A DNA stretch of 25,580 nt. It comes from Bacillota bacterium. Its GTDB lineage: Bacteria; Bacillota; Clostridia; Peptostreptococcales; Anaerovoracaceae. The stretch spans positions 1 through 25,580 of the forward strand of contig CAJPNN010000015.1 in assembly GCA_905372035.1 (NCBI GenBank), read 5' to 3'. Numbering within the stretch: position 1 is the stretch's first letter; every line of letters begins with the position of its first letter. Shown here piece by piece: positions 7,518-15,982 of the stretch. The notes beneath the pieces are model-generated. The model saw only the letters and a list, made by a program, of their open reading frames with translations. It searched no databases and was not told where the DNA came from. The position numbers were made by a program, and so were the translations under genes.

Positions 7518-7967
7518 ATGATTTGTGTTTTATATGTATCAAAACATCATAAGAACACTGAAAAGCTTTTAAAGTCGCTTAACGGTTGTGACGGCATAGA
7601 AGTAGATTTATTTGATTTTAATAAGGGTGAGATACCGGATTTCAATAAATATGAATATATAGGGTTCGGATCCGGTATTTATGCCGGTAAATTTGATAAA
7701 AATCTACGATCATATATAGATAAAAATTTTGATGCTTCGGGTAAAAAAGTATTTTTAGTTTCAACAAGCGGTATAGGTAAAACTGCTCATAACAACAGTT
7801 TGGAGAAAACACTGTCAGAAAAGGGGGCAAGTGTGATCGGCAGTTTTAACTGTAAGGGATTTGATACTTTCGGACCGTTAAAAATTATAGGCGGTAAGGG
7901 GAAAGGCAGACCTAATGAAGAAGATATGAAAAATTTCCGAAAGTATATTCTCAGTATAATAAAATAA
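7518..7967 (+). CDS. Flavodoxin-like protein
   Basis: A 149-residue protein beginning with a beta strand (MICVLYVS) and a phosphate-binding loop, SKHHKNT at residues 8-14, as in the S/T-x-T-x-N-T loop of flavodoxins. Further marks are GFGSGIYAGKFDKNLRSYI and KKVFLVSTSG, which match the flavodoxin-domain group that includes HemG-like and YwqN-like proteins. It should bind FMN and shuttle electrons or reduce a substrate in the cytosol. The partner is unknown. The start codon follows GAGGTGAAG, which lies within the clpB stop region, so translation is probably coupled to clpB. A link to protein quality control is suggested only by the neighbour. Confidence 0.75.
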   Translation: MICVLYVSKHHKNTEKLLKSLNGCDGIEVDLFDFNKGEIPDFNKYEYIGFGSGIYAGKFDKNLRSYIDKNFDASGKKVFLVSTSGIGKTAHNNSLEKTLSEKGASVIGSFNCKGFDTFGPLKIIGGKGKGRPNEEDMKNFRKYILSIIK

Positions 7968-7997
7968 GAAATATCTCAAGATGTGAGTGTGGATATC

Positions 7998-8026
7998 TTG
8001 AAGCGGTGTATTTTTGATAATAAAAT
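7998..8026 (+). promoter_or_regulatory. Possible internal promoter before typA
   Basis: TTGAAG (7998-8003) and TAAAAT (8021-8026) are 17 bp apart in the 98-bp gap before typA, the largest gap between clpB and the end of this gene run. No convincing terminator lies in the gap, only a 7-bp hairpin TCAAGAT/ATCTTGA (from about 7975) lacking a T tract. typA and later genes may therefore be read both from the clpB promoter and from here. Confidence 0.4.
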
Positions 8027-8065
8027 AAAAAATTTTTTGAATCGAAAGTGAGAAAGCAGGTAAAT

Positions 8066-9871
8066 ATGGGTGAAAGTCAAAAAATAATCAATATTGCAGT
8101 TATTGCACATGTAGATGCAGGAAAGTCAACATTAGTAGATGCATTTTTAAATCAGAGCGGGGTATTTAGAGAAAATGAAGAAGTGGCGGATTGCATTATG
8201 GACAGCAATGATCTTGAAAGAGAGAGAGGTATAACTATATACTCAAAAAATTGCTCAATAATGCACAATGATATAAAGATCAACATTGTGGATACCCCGG
8301 GGCATGCAGACTTTTCATCCGAGGTTGAAAGAATAATAAAGACTGTGGATACGGTAATTCTTTTGGTTGATTCGAGTGAGGGTCCCATGCCTCAGACGAG
8401 ATTTGTTTTGCAAAAATCGCTTGAGATGGGACTTAATCCGATTTTATTTATAAATAAAATAGATAAAAGAGACCAGAGGGCAATGGAGGTTGTCGATATG
8501 GTTTATGAACTTTTTATGGAGCTCGAAGCTAACGATGAACAGCTTGATTTTCCTATACTTTACGGTATAGCAAAACAAGGTATAGCAAAATTTGAGTTGG
8601 AAGATGAGGGAAAAGATCTGACACCGCTCTTTGATACAATAATAAGTCATGTAAAACCTTATCCGAATTTTGATGAAGAACCTTTACAGTTTCAAATTTC
8701 GGCATTGGGATATGATGATTATATAGGAAGACTCGGTATAGGAAGGATATATAAGGGTAAAGTAAGCCGGGGACAAACAGTTACACTTTGCAAGGAAGAC
8801 GGCTCTTTTGTACAACGAAAAATAGGTCAAATATTTGTTTACAGAGGGTTAAAGCGTACACCGGTAAATTCGGCAGGGGCGGGAGATATAGTTGTAATAT
8901 CCGGAATCCCTGATATATCTATAGGTGAAACAGTTTGTGAGAATCAAAAACCTTTGCCTATGGAAATGATCAAAATAGAAGAACCGACTATGTCTATGAA
9001 TTTTATAGTAAATAAAAGCCCGTTTGCAGGTAAAGTCGGGAAATTCGTGACATCAAGGCATTTAAAAGAAAGGCTTGAAAAAGAGCTGGAAGTAAATGTC
9101 GGCCTGATGGTGGAATCGACTGAAACAACCGATGCTTTTAAAGTTTCAGGAAGAGGAGAACTACATCTTTCAATACTCATAGAAAATATGAGAAGAGAAG
9201 GATATGAACTTGCTGTTTCAAAGCCCGAGGTTATAATGAAAAAAGAAGGCGGAAGATTGTTGGAACCTATAGAAAGAGTTGTCGTGAATGTTCCTGATGA
9301 ATATTCAGGTTCCGTAATCTCAAAACTGAATATCAGAAAGGGCATAATGGAATCAATGTCAGGAAAAGAGGGATATTCAATACTTGAGTATCTTGTTCCT
9401 ACAAGAGGTCTTTTAGGTTATCGTTCCGAGTTTATAAATGATACCAGAGGAGAGGGAACCCTTGTAAGGAGATTTGAAAAATATGAACCGCATAAAGGAG
9501 ATATCCCTCAGAGAGTGAACGGGGTTGTAGTAGCACAGGAAGAGGGTATTTCCACTCCTTATGCGCTTTCAAACATATCAGAGAGGGCTACTATGTTTGT
9601 AGGACCTGGAACTAAGGTTTATGAAGGGATGATTGTAGGAATGAACAGCAGATCCGATGATATGGTGGTAAATCCGTGTAAAGCTAAAAAAACTACAAAT
9701 ATGCGTGCGGCGGGAAGCGATGAAGCTATAAAGCTTTCTCCTCACAGAGAGTTTACACTTGAAGAGGCGCTTGAATTTATAAATGATGATGAGCTTGTAG
9801 AGATAGTTCCTGACGATATAAGGATCAGGAAAAAATATCTTACAGAACTTGAAAGAAGAAAGAGAAGGTAG
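8066..9871 (+). CDS. typA: Translational GTPase TypA/BipA
   Basis: A ribosome-associated GTPase of the EF-G/LepA superfamily that assists ribosome assembly and growth under stress or cold. Of about 601 residues, the G domain holds G1 AHVDAGKST (14-22), G2 ERERGITI (51-58), G3 DTPGHADF (76-83) and G4 NKID (130-133). EF-Tu-like domain 2 and two EF-G-like domains follow, ending in the BipA-specific C-terminal domain (EYLVPTRGLLGYRSEF onward). The length is typical. I prefer ATG 8066, preceded by AGCAGG at 8055-8060, over the in-frame GTG at 8048, which lacks a ribosome binding site and would add six residues. mscS follows 6 bp later. Confidence 0.96.
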   Translation: MGESQKIINIAVIAHVDAGKSTLVDAFLNQSGVFRENEEVADCIMDSNDLERERGITIYSKNCSIMHNDIKINIVDTPGHADFSSEVERIIKTVDTVILLVDSSEGPMPQTRFVLQKSLEMGLNPILFINKIDKRDQRAMEVVDMVYELFMELEANDEQLDFPILYGIAKQGIAKFELEDEGKDLTPLFDTIISHVKPYPNFDEEPLQFQISALGYDDYIGRLGIGRIYKGKVSRGQTVTLCKEDGSFVQRKIGQIFVYRGLKRTPVNSAGAGDIVVISGIPDISIGETVCENQKPLPMEMIKIEEPTMSMNFIVNKSPFAGKVGKFVTSRHLKERLEKELEVNVGLMVESTETTDAFKVSGRGELHLSILIENMRREGYELAVSKPEVIMKKEGGRLLEPIERVVVNVPDEYSGSVISKLNIRKGIMESMSGKEGYSILEYLVPTRGLLGYRSEFINDTRGEGTLVRRFEKYEPHKGDIPQRVNGVVVAQEEGISTPYALSNISERATMFVGPGTKVYEGMIVGMNSRSDDMVVNPCKAKKTTNMRAAGSDEAIKLSPHREFTLEEALEFINDDELVEIVPDDIRIRKKYLTELERRKRR

Positions 9872-9877
9872 AATGAT

Positions 9878-10687
9878 ATGTTTGAAAGCATTTTGGATAC
9901 TGTACGGTCGTACGGTCCGAAGCTTACAGAAGCGATGATAACTTTTTTGATAGGAATAGTTTTAATTAAAGTCGTTTTAAAGCTTACCAAGAGATGGCTG
10001 AAAAAAGGTCCTATGGACGAAGTTACACATGTATTTATGATCAATATAGTAAAAATATTTCTTTGGGTGATACTTCTAATCGCTGTTTTGGGGACTGCCG
10101 ATATAATAAAGCCGGCTTCAATGGTTGCGGTTTTAGGTGCGGTAGGTGCCGCTTTGGCGTTGGCGCTTAAAGACAGCCTGGCAAATTTTGCAGGAGGGAT
10201 ATCCATAATGTTTCATCAGCCGTTTGCAAAGGGTGACGTTATAGATGACTTGACTGTTACCGGAATTGTGGATCATATAGATTTGCTTTATACGACTGTT
10301 ATGACATATGATAACAAGGTAGTTACCATTCCTAATGGTAAACTTGCAAATAATACGGTTATAAATTATACTAAACTTGATTTACGGAGAGTGGATTGTT
10401 GTTTCGGAATCAGTTATGAAAGCGACATTCCTAAAGCTAAGGAGCTTATGCTCTTGCTTTGTAAGGAATTTTCACCGATATTGTCCGAGCCGGAGCCGTT
10501 TGCGGGAGTTGCCGCACAGAATGAAAGCAGCATAGCGATTGACCTTAAGTGTTGGTGTAAGACGGAAGATTATTGGACTGTAAAATATTATATAGAAGAA
10601 AATGTCAAGAATGTTTTCGATAAAAATGATATAATCATTCCGTATAATCGCGTGGATGTGAATATAATTAAACAAACAACAAATTGA
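9878..10687 (+). CDS. Small-conductance mechanosensitive ion channel (MscS family)
   Basis: An inner-membrane channel of 269 residues that opens on membrane stretch to release solutes after osmotic downshock. It has three membrane helices (about 17-36, 57-73 and 80-105). The third carries the Gly/Ala-rich pore pattern GAVGAALALALKDSLANFAGG, followed by the beta-domain motif FHQPFAKGDVI and PNGKLANNTVINYT. A cytosolic alpha/beta domain completes the standard MscS architecture. The length is close to E. coli MscS. It follows typA by 6 bp with AGAAGG as ribosome binding site, so it is in the same operon. Confidence 0.94.
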   Translation: MFESILDTVRSYGPKLTEAMITFLIGIVLIKVVLKLTKRWLKKGPMDEVTHVFMINIVKIFLWVILLIAVLGTADIIKPASMVAVLGAVGAALALALKDSLANFAGGISIMFHQPFAKGDVIDDLTVTGIVDHIDLLYTTVMTYDNKVVTIPNGKLANNTVINYTKLDLRRVDCCFGISYESDIPKAKELMLLLCKEFSPILSEPEPFAGVAAQNESSIAIDLKCWCKTEDYWTVKYYIEENVKNVFDKNDIIIPYNRVDVNIIKQTTN

Positions 10688-10700
10688 GGAGGTCTGCCGG

Positions 10701-10916
10701 ATGAATAAAGTAAGCGTATTTATAAATTATTGGATATTTATTATAGCTGTTATGATTTTTTCCAAGGTCAGCGGAGTAACTTTTACTAAGAGTGCAACAT
10801 TAAAAATTTTAATTTTGGCTACAGCATTATATATAATTACGGTTGTTGTTTGGACGGTTTTCAAAAGAAAAGGTCAGATTGCAAGGGGTGAGGATCCTGA
10901 CAAGAAAAATGTATGA
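10701..10916 (+). CDS. Small two-helix membrane protein of unknown function
   Basis: A 71-residue protein with two predicted membrane helices (about residues 8-23 and 34-53) and a short, charged, lysine-rich tail (FKRKGQIARGEDPDKKN), which should face the cytosol. I do not recognise a family. GAGGAGG at 10685-10691 gives it a strong ribosome binding site, and it begins 13 bp after the mscS stop. Its last codons overlap the first codons of the next flavoprotein gene. A role as an accessory to the channel, or as an anchor, is possible but only suggested by position. Confidence 0.7.
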   Translation: MNKVSVFINYWIFIIAVMIFSKVSGVTFTKSATLKILILATALYIITVVVWTVFKRKGQIARGEDPDKKNV

Positions 10917-12264
10917 TGTAATAATTGTAGGAGGAGGAGCATCAGGGTTGATGGCTGCCGTCAACAGCACGGGAAATATAGCGATAGTTGAAAAAAATGA
11001 TATTCTCGGTAAAAAAATATTGGCTACCGGAAACGGGAGATGCAACCTTTCGAATTTAGAATGCTGTTATGAGAGTGATTTCGGTAACGAGATTCTCTCT
11101 CTTTTTGATGTTGAGAAAACTTTAGATTTTTTTAAGAAGATGGGGATAGAAACGGTTTCCGAAAAATCCAGACTTTATCCTATGTCACTGGAGGCAAAGT
11201 CGATAAGAGAGATACTTGAAGAGAAAGCTCTTGCAAAATCGGAGATTATAAGGGGAGCAGTTAAAGAATTGGAACAACTTGATACGGGGTTTAAGCTGAT
11301 TATAGAAACCGGAAGTAAAAATTCGGATAAAAACAGAAAAGGAAATAATATTAACAGATTAGATAAAAAAACAAAAGACTATGAGCAACTCAATAACTCT
11401 GATAAAAATATAAGAGAATCAGGCAGCAATATTACGAGCGTATACTCTAAGGCTGTGATATTTGCAACGGGTGGAAAGGCGGGACCTCAATATGGACTTA
11501 CGGGAGAGGGCTTTCGTATTTTAAAAAATTTGGGACACACAATAAAAAAACCGATTCCGGCACTTGTGCCTTTAGTATCAAAAAGTCCGTTTTTGAGAGA
11601 TATAGCAGGTGTAAGGGTGAACGGCAGAATAAGTCTTATTAAGAATGATGTTGAAATAGCAACTGAAAAAGGACAAATTCAGTTTAATAATGACAGCATT
11701 TCAGGCATTTGTACTTTTGATTTGAGCAGGCATGTGAGAGATATTAAGGAGAACCGATACAGAGTAAGAATGGATTTCTTGGATTTTCCGAGTTTTAATG
11801 AAAAAGAAAATGTAAAAAAGTTTTTGCATAAAAGGGCGAATAATGTTATATTCGACAAAAATTTTCTACGAGGTATTTTACCGGAAAAATTAGGACAGGC
11901 TTTGATTTGCACGGCATTAAAAAATATATACGGCATTGAGTACAACGGTTTTGACGGGGCCGAAAATATCGAAAATCAGGTTGATAAAAAGGCGGTTATT
12001 GAAGAGCTGGCAAGGATTGTTAAAAGTTTTGAAATTGAGATTTCAGGAACTAAAGGTTGGAGAGATGCACAGGTTACGGATGGTGGTATTTGTGAGGAAG
12101 AAATAGATAGGAATACTTTGGAATCTAAACTTGTTAAAGGACTTTTTTTAGCGGGAGAAGTTATAGATATTACAGGAAGATGCGGAGGATATAACCTTCA
12201 ATGGGCATTTTCAAGCGGGGCTTTAGCGGGAGAGAGTGCGGGTAGATATGCTGAGAATAAATGA
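10909..12264 (+). CDS. NAD(P)/FAD-dependent oxidoreductase, BaiN/HI0933-like
   Basis: A 451-residue flavoprotein with an N-terminal dinucleotide-binding fold, MYDVIIVGGGASG (FAD motif at 8-13), then KKILATGNGRCNLSN and a second ATGG motif, and a C-terminal GEVIDITGRCGGYNLQWAFSSG that closes the FAD site. These are the signatures of the HI0933/BaiN family, often annotated as aminoacetone or bile-acid oxidoreductases without proof of substrate. Residues about 135-176 (11311-11436) are an Asn/Lys/Ser/Asp-rich insertion not expected in the family, which makes the protein about 40 residues long. The start is uncertain: the ATG at 10909 fits the family N-terminus, but its AGGGGTGAGG is about 15 bp away. 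A GTG at 10888 is the alternative. It overlaps the gene before and the gene after. Confidence 0.88.
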   Translation: MYDVIIVGGGASGLMAAVNSTGNIAIVEKNDILGKKILATGNGRCNLSNLECCYESDFGNEILSLFDVEKTLDFFKKMGIETVSEKSRLYPMSLEAKSIREILEEKALAKSEIIRGAVKELEQLDTGFKLIIETGSKNSDKNRKGNNINRLDKKTKDYEQLNNSDKNIRESGSNITSVYSKAVIFATGGKAGPQYGLTGEGFRILKNLGHTIKKPIPALVPLVSKSPFLRDIAGVRVNGRISLIKNDVEIATEKGQIQFNNDSISGICTFDLSRHVRDIKENRYRVRMDFLDFPSFNEKENVKKFLHKRANNVIFDKNFLRGILPEKLGQALICTALKNIYGIEYNGFDGAENIENQVDKKAVIEELARIVKSFEIEISGTKGWRDAQVTDGGICEEEIDRNTLESKLVKGLFLAGEVIDITGRCGGYNLQWAFSSGALAGESAGRYAENK

Positions 12265-14122
12265 TATAAAGATAGGGATTGCGGATAAAGTTAATACCGT
12301 TGAAACGGTATTGGCAAAAAAACTGAATATAAAAGAAGATGATATTGCAGAAATAAATATAGTAAAAGAATCTTTGGATGTAAGGAGGAAATCAAACATA
12401 AATCGAGTCTATACATTGGATTTCAGATTGAAGTCGTGGAGGAGCGGGACTGTTTCGGAGAAGGTTCCATCGTCAGGTAAAGATATTTTAAATAACAAGA
12501 AGACTGTAGGATGTTTAGATGAGGAAAAACGTTTTGCCCAAAAGTACGGATTAAAAATCGTAGAATCCGAAATGGAACCGTTTTATGAAAAAATTAAAAA
12601 GGATGTAAGCTCTGACATAGTGAGCTTAGATGTTGACACATCGGATAGAAATAAAAATCGGGAAAACCGCGAACAGGCAAAATTCTATACTTTAAATTTA
12701 GATAAAAAAGGCGAAACGCTTTTTGGAAATGAAAACATGAGACCTGTTGTAGCAGGATTCGGCCCGGCGGGAATGTTTGCCGGATTGACGCTTGCGAAAG
12801 CGGGGTTTAACCCGATAATTATAGAACGCGGCGGACAAATACATGAGCGTAAAGAAAAAATCAAAAAGCTTTGGGAGAACGGAATTTTAGATGAAGAGTG
12901 TAATGTTCAATTCGGAGAAGGAGGGGCAGGGACTTTTTCGGACGGCAAGCTTACGACGGGGATTAAAGACAGAAGAATAAGGACCGTTATAAAAACAATA
13001 TCTGAGTACGGTGGCGGAGAGGAACTTTTGTATAAACAAAGACCGCATGTAGGGACGGATAAGCTTGAGACGGTAGTTGTCAACATAAGAAAAGAGATAG
13101 AAAAACTCGGCGGTGAAATTTTGTTTAATACAAAACTGGTCAATATCATTTCATCGGATTCAAGAATATCTGAAATAACTGTAGAAAAGAACGGAATTGA
13201 GAAAAGTATAAAGTGCAGAGCAGTTATTCTTGCGATAGGTCATAGTGCGAGAGATACCTTTAAAATGCTTTATGAAAAAGATATAAAAATAGAAAAAAAG
13301 CCGTTTTCAATGGGTGTCAGAATAGAGCATAAACAGGATATGATAGATCGTTCTCAATATGGAGACGATTTTGAAAACATATACGGAATGACTTTTGAAG
13401 AAGCGGGGATGCCGGCAGCTGAATATAAGCTCAGCTATCGCTGTAAAAACGGCAGAGGAGTGTATACTTTTTGCATGTGTCCCGGAGGGTTTGTAATTGC
13501 ATCTTCTTCAAGTTCCGGAAGGATCGTTACTAACGGGATGAGCTTTAGCGATAGAGACGGAAACAATGCAAACAGTGCCGTTCTGGCTGAAATCAGGCCT
13601 GAAGATATGATAGGAGACAGTCCTTTAGCAGGTATAGAGCTTCAGGAACACTATGAAAAACTTGCATTTGAGCTTGGAGGATCAAATTATTTTGCTCCGG
13701 CAACGAGAGTTGGAGATTTTTTAAAACTGTCATCTGATAAAAATAACAGTAATAAAAAATTTAGTAATGGGAAACATGTTAATGAAAATAATGTTGTACA
13801 GCCCACATACAGACCGGGAGTTTCATGGAGAGATATAACGGAATGTCTGCCCGATTTTGTGGTTGATTCGATAAGGGAAGCGCTACCGGAAATGGGAAAG
13901 AAAATAAGAGGCTTTGATGACCCGGAGGCTATATTGACAGCCATAGAATCACGAAGTTCTTCACCTGTCAGAATTGTGAGAGGTGATGATTATCAAAGTT
14001 CTTTGAACGGTCTTTATCCTTGTGGAGAAGGAGCCGGCTATGCCGGCGGAATAACATCGGCGGCGGTGGACGGTATAAAAGTTGCTGAAAGCATTATATT
14101 AAATCTTGTTACCCATGAATAA
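12248..14122 (+). CDS. FAD-dependent dehydrogenase of the COG2509 family
   Basis: A flavoprotein of about 624 residues. The N-terminus (MLRINDIKIGI, then SLDVRRKSNINRVYTLDF) is a small domain typical of this uncharacterised family. It is followed by the FAD motif AGFGPAGMFAG (about 159-169) and the hallmark FGEGGAGTFSDGKLT (222-236). The C-terminus (PVRIVRGDDYQSS, then YPCGEGAGYAGGITSAAVDG) completes the FAD fold. Relatives I know are nearer 530-550 residues. The excess lies in a hydrophilic stretch between about 63 and 153 and in a 21-residue Asn/Lys/Ser-rich insert at 495-515 (13730-13792). The ATG at 12248 overlaps the previous gene by 17 bp and fits the family start. A GTG at 12236 has a GGGAG only 3 bp away. 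Substrate unknown. Confidence 0.87.
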   Translation: MLRINDIKIGIADKVNTVETVLAKKLNIKEDDIAEINIVKESLDVRRKSNINRVYTLDFRLKSWRSGTVSEKVPSSGKDILNNKKTVGCLDEEKRFAQKYGLKIVESEMEPFYEKIKKDVSSDIVSLDVDTSDRNKNRENREQAKFYTLNLDKKGETLFGNENMRPVVAGFGPAGMFAGLTLAKAGFNPIIIERGGQIHERKEKIKKLWENGILDEECNVQFGEGGAGTFSDGKLTTGIKDRRIRTVIKTISEYGGGEELLYKQRPHVGTDKLETVVVNIRKEIEKLGGEILFNTKLVNIISSDSRISEITVEKNGIEKSIKCRAVILAIGHSARDTFKMLYEKDIKIEKKPFSMGVRIEHKQDMIDRSQYGDDFENIYGMTFEEAGMPAAEYKLSYRCKNGRGVYTFCMCPGGFVIASSSSSGRIVTNGMSFSDRDGNNANSAVLAEIRPEDMIGDSPLAGIELQEHYEKLAFELGGSNYFAPATRVGDFLKLSSDKNNSNKKFSNGKHVNENNVVQPTYRPGVSWRDITECLPDFVVDSIREALPEMGKKIRGFDDPEAILTAIESRSSSPVRIVRGDDYQSSLNGLYPCGEGAGYAGGITSAAVDGIKVAESIILNLVTHE

Positions 14123-14145
14123 ATATTATGTCATATGAATAAAAG

Positions 14146-15726
14146 TTATGACTTTTTATAACCTGTGATAAGGCTGTGTCCTGTCATTTCTGCCGGTTTT
14201 TTTATTTTCATTATGTCGAGCAGAGTGGGAGCTATGTCAGCTAAAATTCCACCGGAAGATAATGTGATATCGGAAGTTGTATCATTATGAACATATATTA
14301 AAGGTACGGGACTGAGTGAATGACTTGTGACAATATTGTCATAGTCATCAAGCATGTAGTCTGAATTCCCGTGATCAGCGGTTATCAAAAGGTGACCGTT
14401 TGAATTTAATATCTTATCGGATATTTTTCCGATACAAGTGTCAAGATATTCAAGCGCACTTATCGTGGCATCCATATTTCCCGTGTGACCCACCATATCA
14501 GGATTTGCGAAGTTCAAAATAAACAGTGAATATTTGTTTTTATCGAGTTCTTCGAGGACGCGTTCGCATACTGAAGGCGCACTCATTTCAGGTTGTAAAT
14601 CATATGTTGCAACTTTAGGAGAAGGAATCAGGATTCTGTCTTCAAATTTATTAGGTTTTTCAACACCTCCGTTAAAGAAAAACGTGACATGAGCATATTT
14701 TTCAGTTTCGGCAATTCTAAGTTGTTTTAACCCGAGAGACGATATATATTCTCCCAAAGTATTTTCAAGGTGCTCCGGAGGATATGCAAGTGAAACGTCA
14801 GGCATAGTTTCATCGTATTGTGTCATACATGTATAATGCAGATTTTCAGGGGGATTTTCTATTTTGAATCCCACATGTTTCGGATCCACAAACGCTCTTG
14901 TTATTTCTCTCGCTCTGTCGGGCCTGAAATTAAACATGATTATCGCATCGTTGTCTGAAACTGCCCCGTCTCTATTTATTACAGTGGGAACGATAAATTC
15001 ATCGGTTTCATTTTGTTCATAGGATTTCAGTAAAGCTTCTTCGGCTGATACTGCTGTTTTTCCTATTCCTTTTGCAAGTGCATTATATGCAAGTTCGACA
15101 CGTTCCCATCTCTTATCCCTGTCCATAGCATAATATCTGCCCGACACAGTGCATATTTCTCCGAAGTTTTCTTCGGATATAAATTTTTCGAGCTGTTTTA
15201 TATAGTTTATACCCGATTTTGGAGAGACATCCCGTCCGTCGGTGAAACAATGTATATATACTTGATTGACGTTTTTTTCTTTCGCCATTTTTATTAATGC
15301 AAAAAGATGGTTTATATGGCTGTGAACACCGCCGTCAGACAGCAATCCCCATATATGAAGTTTTGAATTGTTTGATACGGCATGATCCATAGCCGAAATA
15401 AGTGCATGATTCTTAAAAAAATCACCGCTTTCTATTGCTCTCGAAATTCTTGATAATTCCTGGTATACGACTCTGCCGGCGCCTATGTTGAGATGGCCTA
15501 CTTCCGAGTTTCCCATCTGCCCTGAGGGAAGACCCACAGCTTCGCCGGAAGCCTCAAGAGTAGTATGTGGACAGTGTTTCCACAGGTTCATATAATTAGG
15601 CATTTTTGAGTGTAAAACGGCATTTCCGTGCAGCTCTTTTCTAAAGCCGAATCCGTCCAAGATCATCAACATGACAGGTCCGATTTTTTTATTCATACAC
15701 ATATCATTATCATTTTTTCTATTCAT
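14146..15726 (-). CDS. gpmI: 2,3-bisphosphoglycerate-independent phosphoglycerate mutase
   Basis: A glycolytic and gluconeogenic enzyme that interconverts 3- and 2-phosphoglycerate through a phosphoserine, using two metal ions, in the cytosol. The alkaline-phosphatase-like fold begins with LMILDGFGFR (metal-binding Asp). GNSEVGH holds the nucleophilic Ser (about residue 74), SDGGVHSH and FTDGRD follow, and the C-terminal metal site LLITADHGNSDYM completes it. With the start at 15726 the protein has 526 residues, about 15 more than usual because of a short Asn/Asp/Lys-rich N-terminal tail. That start is supported by AAGGA 8 bp before it. An ATG at 15753 and a later one encoding MNKKIG are alternatives. 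It converges on the flavoprotein gene, with 23 bp between the stops. Confidence 0.95.
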   Translation of the reverse strand: MNRKNDNDMCMNKKIGPVMLMILDGFGFRKELHGNAVLHSKMPNYMNLWKHCPHTTLEASGEAVGLPSGQMGNSEVGHLNIGAGRVVYQELSRISRAIESGDFFKNHALISAMDHAVSNNSKLHIWGLLSDGGVHSHINHLFALIKMAKEKNVNQVYIHCFTDGRDVSPKSGINYIKQLEKFISEENFGEICTVSGRYYAMDRDKRWERVELAYNALAKGIGKTAVSAEEALLKSYEQNETDEFIVPTVINRDGAVSDNDAIIMFNFRPDRAREITRAFVDPKHVGFKIENPPENLHYTCMTQYDETMPDVSLAYPPEHLENTLGEYISSLGLKQLRIAETEKYAHVTFFFNGGVEKPNKFEDRILIPSPKVATYDLQPEMSAPSVCERVLEELDKNKYSLFILNFANPDMVGHTGNMDATISALEYLDTCIGKISDKILNSNGHLLITADHGNSDYMLDDYDNIVTSHSLSPVPLIYVHNDTTSDITLSSGGILADIAPTLLDIMKIKKPAEMTGHSLITGYKKS

Positions 15727-15868
15727 ATCTGTATCCTTGCATAATAAACTCATATGGGAGTTCTTAACAGTTTCCTTTCTTTAAGTTTTTAATGCCGATA
15801 TGTAGCAATATGGACATTAATATTTTAATAAAAATATATTGTGAATTCTTATAATTATTATATTTATC

Positions 15869-15877
15869 ATTATATCA
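15869..15877 (-). promoter_or_regulatory. Possible extended -10 promoter for gpmI
   Basis: Read on the minus strand this is TGATATAAT, an extended -10 (TG, one base, TATAAT), about 143 bp before the chosen gpmI start. No -35 match was found. The region is very AT-rich and a second TATAAT (15862-15857) lies nearby, so chance matches are likely. Confidence 0.3.
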
Positions 15878-15915
15878 AAATTTGTTTTTTTAGCCTATGG
15901 TTATTTGTAGAAATT

Positions 15916-15924
15916 TGTTATAAT
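15916..15924 (+). promoter_or_regulatory. Extended -10 promoter for the flippase-addA pair
   Basis: TGTTATAAT at 15916-15924 is a perfect extended -10 with no clear -35. It predicts a transcript starting about 15931, roughly 50 nt before the flippase start codon. It lies back to back with the putative gpmI promoter in the 256-bp divergent gap, where no gene or other structure was seen. Confidence 0.45.
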
Positions 15925-15982
15925 ATAACTCAAGTATATATTTTGAATTTACATATTCGGAACGATGGAGGTGGATCGTTAT

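Noticed and set aside
7975..8000. TCAAGAT/ATCTTGA hairpin after the flavodoxin-like gene
   Set aside because: A 7-bp stem with a 12-nt loop and no T tract directly after it, so not an intrinsic terminator.
10843..10908. Longer N-terminus for the BaiN-like protein
   Set aside because: The extra residues are encoded within the small membrane protein gene and do not fit the family, which begins at the dinucleotide-binding strand MYDVIIVGGG.
14130..14157. GTCATA/TATGAC hairpin followed by five T between the convergent flavoprotein and gpmI genes
   Set aside because: The stem is 6 bp and AT-rich with an 11-nt loop, and it overlaps the last codons of gpmI. It is too weak to call as a terminator.
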